Of a stretch of 64,000 nucleotides of DNA, positions 8,455 to 16,931 are shown in pieces. Below the pieces are notes generated by a model. That model saw only the letters and a list, made by a program, of their open reading frames with translations. It did not search any database and had not been told where the DNA came from. This DNA is from Kalymmatonema hyalinum WJT4-NPBG1 (GTDB lineage Bacteria > Cyanobacteriota > Cyanobacteriia > Cyanobacteriales > Nostocaceae). Position 1 is the stretch's first letter, and each line of letters begins with the position of its first letter. A program made the position numbers and the translations under genes. The stretch spans positions 1 to 64,000 of the forward strand of contig JAHHIB010000033.1 of assembly GCA_019359075.1 (NCBI GenBank). Direction: 5' to 3'.

Positions 8455-9783
8455 ATGGAAGAAAAACTCAGAATTTTAGTTGTAGACGATGACGAAGTAG
8501 ACCGCATCGGAGTGCGTCGTGCCCTCACTAAAGCAGGCTTTGAAATGGAACTGTCTGAAGTGGGTGATGGCAAGGGTGCGATCGCTCTTTTGAATAATGA
8601 TACTTCCTATGACTGTGTATTTCTTGACTATCGCTTGCCAGATCAGGATGGTTTAAGTCTACTCCAAACCCTACGTTCCAATAATATCAAAGTGCCTGTT
8701 GTCGTCCTCACAGGTCAAGGAGACGACCAGATAGCAGTTGAACTCATGAAAGCAGGTGCTAGCGACTACCTCTCCAAGTCGCGGTTATCATCAGAAATTT
8801 TGGCACAGATTTTGCGCAATGCCATCCGGGTTCACCGGGCAGAAATGCAAGTCGCTTTAGCAAATCAACAACTGCGCGAAAGTAATTCGCTACTCATTCG
8901 TAAGAACCAGGAACTGGAAGCACAGCGGCGACATATAGAACTACAAAACCTGAAACTGATTGAAGCATCACGGCTGAAGTCGCAGTTTCTGGCAACAATG
9001 TCTCATGAATTGCGGACTCCAATGAATGCCATCATTGGGTTTTCTCAGCTCTTGTTGCGTCCTAAGTGTGGTGAACTGACATATAAGCAGCAAGACATGA
9101 TACAGCGTATCCTCAACAATGGCAAGCATTTGCTGATGCTGCTCAATGAAGTTCTCGACTTTTCTAAACTAGAGGCAGGAAGGTTAGATTTAAAACCAGA
9201 AATCTTTGATTTGTCAAAGCTAGTCAATGCTACCGTGCAAGAGATGCGTTCTCTAGCAGAGGAAAAAAATCTGTCTTTGTTGATTCAAATTGAGTTGCAA
9301 AACCTTGTGGTGTTTAATGATCCAACTCGTATACGACAGATTTTAACAAACCTGCTTTCAAACGCCATCAAGTTTACAGAGTCTGGTGGTATTGCAGTTG
9401 AACTGAAGGAACTGCCAGAAAATCAAGTCGAAATTGCGGTTTGCGATACTGGCATAGGCATTGCTCCTGCGGATCTCGAAAATATTTTTGAAGCTTTCCG
9501 GCAAGTTGATCAAACTACCACTCGCAAATATCCCGGGACAGGTTTGGGTTTGCCAATCATAAAAGCGCTGCTGCAAATGATGGGTGGTAACATCACCGTT
9601 GAAAGTCAGTTGGCTCAAGGTTCTGTCTTTCGGATTCAACTCCCCCGTCAAATATCATCCTCAATGCAACACGGTGCAGATGGGGCATCAAATACTGCTA
9701 CGCCCGCTAAAAAAAGTTTTTGGAAGCAGGAAATTTCTCGCTTTGCTCAAGAAGGTGCGCAAAACAAGAGTAGAGACAGGTAA
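8455..9783 (+). CDS. Receiver-histidine kinase hybrid
   Basis: A 442-residue protein with an N-terminal receiver (D10-D12 pocket, phosphoacceptor D58 in VFLDYRLPDQDG, Lys in YLSKSR), a coiled coil at about 128-172, a HisKA box with H184 in MSHELRTPMNAI, and a HATPase domain with N box LTNLLSNAIKF, G1 DTGIGIAP and G2 GTGLGLPI. There is no membrane segment. The receiver-first layout means the kinase is itself controlled by phosphorylation, a usual cyanobacterial design. The C-terminus carries about 45 extra polar residues after the ATPase core. It sits between the Rcp1-like receiver and a second hybrid of the same build. Confidence 0.92.
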   Translation: MEEKLRILVVDDDEVDRIGVRRALTKAGFEMELSEVGDGKGAIALLNNDTSYDCVFLDYRLPDQDGLSLLQTLRSNNIKVPVVVLTGQGDDQIAVELMKAGASDYLSKSRLSSEILAQILRNAIRVHRAEMQVALANQQLRESNSLLIRKNQELEAQRRHIELQNLKLIEASRLKSQFLATMSHELRTPMNAIIGFSQLLLRPKCGELTYKQQDMIQRILNNGKHLLMLLNEVLDFSKLEAGRLDLKPEIFDLSKLVNATVQEMRSLAEEKNLSLLIQIELQNLVVFNDPTRIRQILTNLLSNAIKFTESGGIAVELKELPENQVEIAVCDTGIGIAPADLENIFEAFRQVDQTTTRKYPGTGLGLPIIKALLQMMGGNITVESQLAQGSVFRIQLPRQISSSMQHGADGASNTATPAKKSFWKQEISRFAQEGAQNKSRDR

Positions 9784-9843
9784 TTCTAAAATAGAAAAGA
9801 GAAGTCAAACTATAAATTTTTATTCTCAGTAAAGCAAATAACT

Positions 9844-10968
9844 ATGTTAGACGAAGAAGCTTCTAAAGTAGAACGTATACTTGCCGTTGATGATAATCCT
9901 GATAATCTCGTGTTGCTACAGACAATTTTAGAGGTTGAAGGATATGAAGTTGGGTTAGTAGACAATGGTATGGATGCTTTAGAGCAAGTTGTTCAGTCTC
10001 CACCGGATCTGATTCTGCTAGATGTCATGATGCCGGGAATGGATGGCTATGAAGTCACACGCCGCATTCGTAAGAATCCAGAAATATCATATATTCCAAT
10101 ACTGCTGATAACGGCACATCACGATGCAAGTGTTGTCGAAGGCTTGGATGCAGGAGCAGATGATTTTATTCGCAAACCATTCAATCATGAGGAACTACTG
10201 GCAAGAGTGCGATCAATGCTGCGACTCAAGCACAGTATTGATGAACAACAAAAAATGGCACGCCAACGCGAGGACTTTGTTTCACGTCTGACTCACGATT
10301 TGCGAACTCCCTTAGTCGCCGCAGATCGGATGCTGCTTTTGTTTGAGCAAGAAACATTCTGCCCAATTTCTGAGGACATGAAATCCGCTATATCCGCCAT
10401 GATGCGCAGCAACCAAAATTTGTTGCAAATGGTGAATAACCTCCTAGAAGTCTACCGCTTCGAGGCAGGGAAAAAGACTTTGCAAATGGAAAGCTGCAAT
10501 ATGGGGCTCCTCGTTGAAGAAGTTGCTCAAGAACTCAGTTCTCTTGCAATGGAGAAGGGGTTGGCTGTGAATGTAGACAAGAGCAAGTTAGATCCACAAG
10601 ACGAAACTGCTGGTGTGGTTAAGGGCGATCGCCTAGAATTACGGCGCGTGATCAGCAATCTTATAGGAAATGCTATTAAGTTTACAGATACAGGCAGTGT
10701 AAACATTGCTATTTCGGAAACACCCTCAAACCCTCACGGTAATCCTTGGGTGATCATTGAGGTACAAGATACAGGATACGGCATTGCAAAAGAAGACCAA
10801 GGAAAAATCTTTGAGCGGTTTCGCCAAGGTAAAAATAAACGTGCTGGCAGCGGCTTGGGATTGCATCTATCTAGCCGGATCATTGAATCACACAAGGGAA
10901 ATATCGAGGTTTTCTCTGAACTTGGCAAGGGCAGTGTCTTCGCTGTACATTTACCGAAGCAAGCTTGA
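9844..10968 (+). CDS. Receiver-histidine kinase hybrid
   Basis: A 374-residue protein built like its upstream neighbour: a receiver with D16/D17 pocket, phosphoacceptor D60 in LILLDVMMPGMDG and Lys in FIRKPF, then HisKA with H151 in LTHDLRTPLVAA, then a HATPase domain with N box ISNLIGNAIKF, G1 DTGYGIAKED and G2 GSGLGLHL. The REC and H-box are nearly contiguous (short coiled linker at 130-143). It starts 60 bases after the previous stop, consistent with one transcript. The output target is unknown; the nearest candidate acceptor is the CheY-like receiver at 11846-12307. Confidence 0.92.
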   Translation: MLDEEASKVERILAVDDNPDNLVLLQTILEVEGYEVGLVDNGMDALEQVVQSPPDLILLDVMMPGMDGYEVTRRIRKNPEISYIPILLITAHHDASVVEGLDAGADDFIRKPFNHEELLARVRSMLRLKHSIDEQQKMARQREDFVSRLTHDLRTPLVAADRMLLLFEQETFCPISEDMKSAISAMMRSNQNLLQMVNNLLEVYRFEAGKKTLQMESCNMGLLVEEVAQELSSLAMEKGLAVNVDKSKLDPQDETAGVVKGDRLELRRVISNLIGNAIKFTDTGSVNIAISETPSNPHGNPWVIIEVQDTGYGIAKEDQGKIFERFRQGKNKRAGSGLGLHLSSRIIESHKGNIEVFSELGKGSVFAVHLPKQA

Positions 10969-11410
10969 GTGTAACTCTCATTCCAAAGGCTGCTTGATCG
11001 GCGTGAGTTGCGCTTGCCTTGTCAGTAGCAAAGATGCTACACCTTGTCGTCGCCTGTGCGCAGTGCCGTAAGCCCTGCGCTCCACGCCATTGCAGCTTTT
11101 GGCTGAATATACCTATCAGCACTTATGCCAAGAGGTGAAATAGAAATTTTTGAGAAATACTGCATTCGGATGGTGAGTTTCCGCAATTCTTCCCAATATA
11201 ATTTTATCAGTAATTAGGGATTCCTGAGTTTTTTTACACTTAATGATAAACCTACACTGCTAACGACAACTCAAAAAGTAAACAGACGTAATTTGGGGTT
11301 TTAACTCCAAGCAAGTATGGGCGACGCGTCAGAAGTTCAGTAACTCATAATTCATCACATGACTTTCTGGCTTGTCGTTAGTGGTCTAAATCTCTAGGAA
11401 AAAGAAACAC
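10969..11410. other. Intergenic region with a GC-rich repeat block
   Basis: The first 130 bases (about 10990-11100) contain a GC-rich repeat block with the GTGCGCAGTGC and GCCGTAAGCCCTGCGC motifs typical of interspersed repeats in this genome; open frames crossing it are not genes. The remainder is AT-rich and presumably carries the promoter of the MpsC-like gene at 11411. Confidence 0.45.
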
Positions 11411-11845
11411 ATGAGCACATCAACACCAACTCGCGGTCAAGTAGAAAGAACATTAGCACAACGTATTCAAGCTCTGTATCGTGAGCAACTTGGACATCAA
11501 CCCACTAAGGTGATCTGTCAGCTATCGGATCAAAATGTAGTGATTGTCATGGAAGGTTCGATCACGCCACCAGAACTCTTGCTGGCTCATACAGGTCGCC
11601 TAAAACTGGCTGAACAGGTTCGCTCAGATTTAGATGATGCTATTCAGCCACAACTTAAGGCACTGATTGAAGAGACTTTAAATGTTACAGTTATAGAAAT
11701 ACTCAGCGATGCCACATTAGAGACTGGTCGTACTGGTATTATTGCTGTTTTGACGGATACACCTACTGTTCGCACTCCTACTCCAAATCACAAGGCAAGG
11801 AGAAGAACTTTATCGGACACAAGTCTGACTCCAAAATCTGCGTGA
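11411..11845 (+). CDS. MpsC/DUF2294 domain protein
   Basis: A 144-residue soluble protein matching the DUF2294 family (PF10057), also named MpsC after a sodium-translocating, membrane-potential-generating system. The core (about residues 8-118) shows the family signature: an N-terminal helix with QIQALYREQLGHQP-like character, a beta strand before LEG/MEGSIT, a Leu-rich helix, and a final strand with TGRTGIIAVL. In cyanobacteria this family often sits near two-component genes, as here. A sodium-related role here is only family inference. Its stop directly abuts the stop of the convergent CheY-like gene, with no spacer. Confidence 0.82.
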   Translation: MSTSTPTRGQVERTLAQRIQALYREQLGHQPTKVICQLSDQNVVIVMEGSITPPELLLAHTGRLKLAEQVRSDLDDAIQPQLKALIEETLNVTVIEILSDATLETGRTGIIAVLTDTPTVRTPTPNHKARRRTLSDTSLTPKSA

Positions 11846-12307
11846 TTATGATTCATCCTGACATAAGTTAAAAACTGAATTTGGATTCAATTTCTTACAG
11901 AGGTAGCGGCGGACTAGAGCTTCTAGGTCTTCTATCATGTAAGGCTTACTGATGTAGTCGTTGAAGCCTGCATTGAGGATGTGTTCTCTGTCTTCCGCAC
12001 TAGCCAATGCTGTCACTGCAATAGCTGCAATGTTAGTAGTTAGCGGTTCCTGTTTCAGAGAACGCACAACATCAATCCCACTCACACCAGGTAACAAAAT
12101 ATCTAGCAGTATCAAGTCTGGCTGATACTCTTTGGCAACAAGTACTGTTGTTAAACTATCCTTTTGACATATTAGCTTACAACCGAGCGACTCAAGAGCA
12201 TAACTCAACAACAGTAAGTTATCTTCATTATCCTCAACCGCCAATATTAAAGGTGACTGGGATCTGTGCTTCTTTTGATCACTTATAGCGACTTGTGCCT
12301 GTTCCAT
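11846..12307 (-). CDS. CheY-like response regulator
   Basis: A 153-residue single receiver with a 20-residue polar N-terminal tail. The acidic pair is E25/D26, the phosphoacceptor D69 in LILLDILLPGVSG, Thr/Ala in VTALAS and the conserved Lys in YISKPY. No output domain. A GGAG nine bases before the ATG at 12307 supports the start. It converges tail to tail with the MpsC-like gene and closes the signalling island, so it may take phosphate from the hybrid kinases at 8455-10968; that link is inference. Confidence 0.9.
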   Translation of the reverse strand: MEQAQVAISDQKKHRSQSPLILAVEDNEDNLLLLSYALESLGCKLICQKDSLTTVLVAKEYQPDLILLDILLPGVSGIDVVRSLKQEPLTTNIAAIAVTALASAEDREHILNAGFNDYISKPYMIEDLEALVRRYLCKKLNPNSVFNLCQDES

Positions 12308-13068
12308 TTCTTCTCCATAAGATTCATATGATGTTCATCATCTGTCTTGAGAGAACAAACGAGGCATTCCGCGAGCGGTTTGTTAGCGCTCACATTAGAC
12401 TGGCTCGTGTCTCAACTCTGTCAAGTTGATGATCTTTGCTCACCCAATTAGCTCTAAGGAAAGAATACCTCAAGCAGACAAAGTGAGAAGACACTTTTTC
12501 ATTATATGCAAAGTGGACAAAAAGTTTAGCAAAGAAATCATAAGTACTTAATATACTTAATAATTATTTAACGTAACACCCTGGAAGATACATATCTGCA
12601 TGGCAGTCTGTTATACAAAGTTCACCAAACCTCTTTGGGAACCGGGGTATTGGCTTGTAGCATACAGTGTCTTTTTAGGGGTGCAAGATGTGAGTATCCG
12701 TTACACCCATACCCTCTTAGCCTCGTACCGCACAAAGAAAGCGCGCCTCAACACTCCTTATTTATTCTGCTGGTATAAAAATGAAAAATTTTTGTCTAGC
12801 TCCTTGACACATAATGTAGTATTACAGTAGTATAAGAGAAATAAACAAAAACCAAAAATTTCTAACAAAAATTTCTAAATTGATTAAAGAGTGTGTCATC
12901 ACTCAACTTAAAGATCTACCCTTCAAGTGTCTACAGTGGAGTTCCTTTCAACTGATAAACGATGACTGTGGCAACTTCCACGTAAGTAGTTTATATTACA
13001 ATAAAACTTTTGCCAGATCTCCTACATCAGGAGAGGATTACTCCACCAAGAAGTGCACAACTGACAAT
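12308..13068. other. Intergenic region upstream of the first AAA ATPase
   Basis: About 760 bases. A 76-codon open frame at 12600-12830 has no domain and an atypical composition, so I do not call it. The region 12880-13068 is open in frame with the downstream ATPase through a TTG at 12880, but this extension carries no conserved feature. Together with a promoter candidate at 12804, it may be 5' untranslated leader. Confidence 0.4.
12804..12836 (+). promoter_or_regulatory. Candidate sigma-70 type promoter
   Basis: A consensus TTGACA (12804-12809) is followed after 18 bases by TAGTAT (12828-12833), with an overlapping TATAAG at 12831. It faces the AAA ATPase gene and would give a leader of either about 40 bases (TTG start at 12880) or about 230 bases (ATG start at 13069). 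The assignment rests on motif match alone. Confidence 0.4.
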
Positions 13069-14271
13069 ATGGACTTTGAATATTATAGAAACAATGAAGG
13101 CGGTCCTGCCAATAGTAACCGTCAAAGCTTACTGGCAACTGGCTGGCGACCCTTCCATAGAGAGTTGGACTGGGAGTTTGTATGGCAACTGTTGTCTAAC
13201 GACACGCGGGAGTTTACTCAAAAAAGTTTGAATTTAGCAAGTAATATTGCTGAAGTCTTGGGGCGGAATAATTACACTTGGTGGGCTAATTTCTTAAGTA
13301 TCGTATCTGATAATACGCGCTACGAAGTAGAAAAATTTTGGAATTACGTCACACCCGATCCTCTGGCACCAGACCATCGTTACAAAGACGTTTTAAGTAC
13401 GGAAACGCCTATCGTCCAATTTGTCAGCCGTAACAGTATTCCAATTGATTATGTTCTTAATCGTCTTCAAGAAATTACTGTGTTACGCGTTTTAGATGTG
13501 TTGGGATGTCCTGACATCATCACGCAATATTATTTGGAACGGGATTTTTATCTGCCAGTCGAGAAATTTGTCAACTGGGAGCGTTTAGATGTTGTTAACA
13601 CCGTTTATGCTTACTGGTCTAAGGATGACGTTTGGCTACAAATAGATTCCTTTGACAGAGGACGACGGCAGTATACTTTAATGGCAAAAAATCTGGCTCC
13701 ACTGATTAACAAAGCGACGTATGACCTGGCAATCATGCTGAGTGGATATCAAAGTCGTGTGGGTAAAGTTAACAGTCAGTTTCCCATTCGGAGTTTCCCC
13801 ACGGATATTCAAGGCTTTACTGATTCAGTACAGCAGGCGATTCTTAATCAGAAGCAGTTAGCGGTTTTGGTACATGGAGAACCAGGTACGGGTAAAACTG
13901 CATGGACGCAAGCAGTCGCAAAAGAAATTTTGATGCCTTTGGGGTATGTGATTTTTATTTTGGATCATGATGCGATCGCCAACTTTGTCCCGCCAACATA
14001 CTTAGAAAGAATTTGTATCATTATTAATGAAGCTGATAATTTAGCACAAAATCGTGCTTCTGAGGTAGCGCAATACAGTAACAAAACGGAACATATTTTG
14101 AGTTTGCTGGATGGGACGTTGTACCAAAGTGTGATTGATGAAGGTGGCATTCATATACAGCAGCGATTGGTTGTGTTGATGACTTGCAACACCACAGAAA
14201 GATTAGACCCAGCAATGTTACGTAAAGGCAGGGTGGATTTGATGTGTGAGTTTACGCAGCGATTTGTTTAA
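13069..14271 (+). CDS. AAA family ATPase, unknown function
   Basis: A 400-residue protein from the ATG at 13069; the frame stays open upstream to a TTG at 12880, which would add 63 poorly conserved-looking residues. The N-terminal 230 residues are Trp/Tyr-rich and unrecognised. The AAA core begins near residue 250, with Walker A GEPGTGKT (K276). The Walker B segment reads IIINEADNL, with Asn320 at the usual Asp position and Glu321 retained. Sensor 1 is VLMTCNTTERL, with Arg residues in LRKGRVDL that could form the finger. It is followed by a second AAA ATPase; both may form a two-component remodeller. No substrate is suggested by sequence. Confidence 0.85.
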   Translation: MDFEYYRNNEGGPANSNRQSLLATGWRPFHRELDWEFVWQLLSNDTREFTQKSLNLASNIAEVLGRNNYTWWANFLSIVSDNTRYEVEKFWNYVTPDPLAPDHRYKDVLSTETPIVQFVSRNSIPIDYVLNRLQEITVLRVLDVLGCPDIITQYYLERDFYLPVEKFVNWERLDVVNTVYAYWSKDDVWLQIDSFDRGRRQYTLMAKNLAPLINKATYDLAIMLSGYQSRVGKVNSQFPIRSFPTDIQGFTDSVQQAILNQKQLAVLVHGEPGTGKTAWTQAVAKEILMPLGYVIFILDHDAIANFVPPTYLERICIIINEADNLAQNRASEVAQYSNKTEHILSLLDGTLYQSVIDEGGIHIQQRLVVLMTCNTTERLDPAMLRKGRVDLMCEFTQRFV

Positions 14272-14673
14272 TGGATGGGTTTCTTAGCCTAGCGTCTTGA
14301 AGTCATTATGTTTACGTTAGAAAAGCGAATTCTTCTGTAGTAAATATCTGGAATTTGTTTCAAAGCTTTTGTAGAGATTGTAAGGAAAATCTATTCCCAC
14401 AAGATAACAAATTACTCCTATCCCGCCAAAAGATTACCTATTAAAAAAACCGCCTTAGCGTACCCGAAGGGAGCGCTTTGCGCTTAGCGTGTCCGTTCGG
14501 CCTCAAGCCGTGCCCGAAGGGCTCAGGACATAGACGCCAAGAGCGCCAATAAAAAATAGGTAATCATGCACAGGGAAGGGAGTAGGAAACCGACAATACG
14601 CTTTAGAAGTAGGGTGGGCATTCCCCACCTAAAATAAACGTGTATTTCAACAAATTTCAAAGCACTTAAACTC
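14272..14673. other. Spacer between the two AAA genes with repeats
   Basis: About 400 bases. Positions 14455-14545 hold a GC-rich interspersed repeat (CGAAGGGAGCGC, GCGCTTAGCGTG, GCCTCAAGCCGTG, with CCGAAGGG twice). Around 14610-14630 there is a GGTGGGCATTCCCCACC hairpin of a type also found at 40901-40925. The spacer length suggests the second ATPase gene may have its own promoter. Confidence 0.5.
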
Positions 14674-15909
14674 GTGAAAACTCAACAACTGATTTTAGAA
14701 GCACTTAACCTTCCTACTAACGCCATTACCTACTATGTCAGTCAGGAAGTAGCAGCACTTTATCCGAAAAAAGCATTGCTAGAAGGTAGTGATTATGCTT
14801 TTGATTTAGAGAGGTACGCTGAGGCAAATTTCTGTACTATTAAAAAAGCTGATACCTACATCCATAATCAGATTATTTCTGGTTGGGATGGCATGGAAAA
14901 CAAAATTGATAACTCTACTGAAAATGGCAACTTTGAGGTGACATGGGAAGGATATAACTTAGATGTCCTGCTCATAAGTTTTCAGGATGGTTATTGTAAA
15001 ACCAGATATTATTGCATTTTGGCTGACAGCAAAGACATTGCTGAAAACTTTTTTGCTGCTGTTTGTGAGTGGAACTCGGAAGTTAGAAGCGAAATTTTGG
15101 TATTTGAAGAGGGTTATTGGTCAAAAAATATAGAGTTGTTTGAGTCAATTCAGAACGCGAGTTTTGATAATCTGATTTTGCCCAGCGCTCTTAAACAAGA
15201 AATTCAAGACGACTTGGCAAAGTTTTTTGATTCACAAGAAACTTACGAAGATTGTGGTTTACCTTGGAAGCGAGGAATTTTGTTTATCGGTTCTCCCGGT
15301 AATGGCAAAACTCACGCGGTTAAAGCTTTAATTAATAAGATGCAACAACCGTGCTTGTACGTCAAAAGCTTAAAATCGGAGTATACGAACCCTCACCACA
15401 ACATTCGTCAAGTTTTTCAAAGAGCGCGACAGTCTGCACCGTGCATTCTGGTTTTAGAAGACCTAGATTCCCTGGTAGATGGTGAAAATCGCTCGTTCTT
15501 TTTGAATGAACTTGATGGTTTTGCCGTCAATACAGGAATAGCGATTTTAGCCACAACTAATCATCCAGAACGTATAGATTCAGCAATTTTGGACCGTCCC
15601 AGTCGCTTTGACCGCAAATATTACTTTGAGTTACCGACTTTGGCAGAACGCATAGCATATATAAACTTGTGGAACGACAAATTTAAACCTGGCATGCGCT
15701 TGTCTGAAACAACAATAACTCAGATTGCTGAGAAGACGGATGGCTTTTCTTTTGCTTATCTTAAAGAACTTATCATCTCATCTATGATGCACTGGATGCA
15801 AACAATGGAAGCTGGTGAAATGGAGAAAAGCATATTTTCACAACTTGCTATCTTGCAAAAACAAATGACCAGCACAACTGTTGAGTCAGAAACTGTAGCT
15901 GGCTGCTAA
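14674..15909 (+). CDS. AAA family ATPase, BCS1/FtsH-like core
   Basis: A 411-residue protein starting at GTG. Residues 1-160 form an unrecognised alpha/beta domain rich in acidic and aromatic residues. The AAA core follows, with Walker A GSPGNGKT (K212), Walker B CILVLEDLDSL, sensor 1 ILATTNHPERI, the Arg-finger segment RPSRFDRKYYF and a C-terminal lid with FSFAYLKEL, as in classical AAA proteins. Unlike its upstream neighbour, the catalytic motifs are canonical. The pairing with the divergent AAA gene at 13069 suggests joint function, perhaps an unequal hetero-oligomer, but this is inference; there is no membrane segment or protease domain. Confidence 0.88.
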   Translation: MKTQQLILEALNLPTNAITYYVSQEVAALYPKKALLEGSDYAFDLERYAEANFCTIKKADTYIHNQIISGWDGMENKIDNSTENGNFEVTWEGYNLDVLLISFQDGYCKTRYYCILADSKDIAENFFAAVCEWNSEVRSEILVFEEGYWSKNIELFESIQNASFDNLILPSALKQEIQDDLAKFFDSQETYEDCGLPWKRGILFIGSPGNGKTHAVKALINKMQQPCLYVKSLKSEYTNPHHNIRQVFQRARQSAPCILVLEDLDSLVDGENRSFFLNELDGFAVNTGIAILATTNHPERIDSAILDRPSRFDRKYYFELPTLAERIAYINLWNDKFKPGMRLSETTITQIAEKTDGFSFAYLKELIISSMMHWMQTMEAGEMEKSIFSQLAILQKQMTSTTVESETVAGC

Positions 15910-15928
15910 GATTCAAGAGCATAAGATG

Positions 15929-16059
15929 ATACCAAATCCGTTTTTCTAACCCCCTTTTAGCTCAGGCGATGTTCGTAATCGCGGTTCATCTTGCACACAA
16001 ACAAAGTCGTTCTTGTGCGGACTAAATTATAAAGGGGGTATTAGATCCGGATTTGGTAT
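15929..16059. mobile_element. MITE-like inverted-repeat element
   Basis: A 131-base element bounded by inverted repeats: ATACCAAATCCG at 15929-15940 and CGGATTTGGTAT at 16048-16059. The match extends inward to the pair CCCCCTTTT / AAAGGGGG. The interior has no coding capacity. It lies between the AAA gene and the GNAT gene, and its right end overlaps the GNAT start codon. The size and ends suggest a miniature inverted-repeat transposable element; a target duplication was not identified. Confidence 0.65.
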
Positions 16060-16918
16060 GAAACTCCATCAGTTTGAAGATCCAAACCAATTTTACGAGC
16101 GGGTGAAAGACTACTTGCTCAAACAAGAAGCACTCCATAACGTGTTGCTTGCACTTTGCAACGCCTTGATTAACAACCCCGAACGCTTCGACCAAAAGCC
16201 CTACTTGGCAACTGTTGAAGTAGACGGAGATATCGTTGCAGTGGTGATGAGAATACCTCCGCGAAACTTGCTGTTGTCAAAGATACAGAATTTTGTGGCT
16301 ATTGAGGCGATCGCGGAGCGACTCTGCAAGAGTATCGCCCAAGACCTCCACCTGACCCAAGAGTCATTACCAGGAATCAACGCCCCCACCATTGAGGCAG
16401 AAGCGTTTGCAGAGGCTTGGCATTCCCTGACTGGTCAATCCTACCAACTAAAAATGGCGCTGCGTGCCTTCCAGCTGGAGCAGGTGCAAGCAATTCCCCA
16501 AGCAACAGGTCGCTTACGTATTGCTACTGAGAATGAGCGAGAACTTCTTATCCGTTGGTTTGAAGCCTTTGCGCTGGAAGCCTTGGGTAGTGTTGACCCA
16601 GGAGTTGAACGTAGGGTAGAACGCCATTTGCAGCGGGGTAGTGCTTACATTTGGGAAGATGAAACCCCCGTCTCAATGGCGTGCCATATTCGTGTAACGC
16701 CGAATGGTGCAGGGGTTAGTTTGGTTTACACACCACCAGAACACCGCAGAAAGGGCTACGCCAGTGCTTGTGTGGCGGCTTTGAGCGAAACCTTACTTAA
16801 AGCGGGACATCGATACTGCTTTTTGTTCACTGATTTGGCAAACCCAACTTCAAATCAGATCTACCAGGCGATCGGCTACAAGTCTGTAGGTGATTTGTCT
16901 GATTACTCTTTCACTTAA
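16058..16918 (+). CDS. GNAT family N-acetyltransferase
   Basis: A 286-residue protein. The C-terminal GNAT fold (about residues 150-285) has the acetyl-CoA binding stretch VYTPPEHRRKGYASACV and a final GYKSVGDL strand; the N-terminal half resembles the extra domain of larger GNAT proteins. I start it at the ATG 16058 (MKLHQF), not at the TTG 16013, since 16013-16057 lies inside the MITE-like repeat. The ATG itself straddles the last bases of that repeat, so the insertion may have replaced the native leader. The substrate is unknown. The threonine dehydratase gene starts 13 bases later. Confidence 0.88.
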   Translation: MKLHQFEDPNQFYERVKDYLLKQEALHNVLLALCNALINNPERFDQKPYLATVEVDGDIVAVVMRIPPRNLLLSKIQNFVAIEAIAERLCKSIAQDLHLTQESLPGINAPTIEAEAFAEAWHSLTGQSYQLKMALRAFQLEQVQAIPQATGRLRIATENERELLIRWFEAFALEALGSVDPGVERRVERHLQRGSAYIWEDETPVSMACHIRVTPNGAGVSLVYTPPEHRRKGYASACVAALSETLLKAGHRYCFLFTDLANPTSNQIYQAIGYKSVGDLSDYSFT

Positions 16919-16931
16919 AATATTGCCATTA

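Noticed and set aside
12600-12830. 76-codon + strand frame before the AAA gene
   Set aside because: No family, no ribosome binding site; overlaps the best promoter candidate for the AAA gene.
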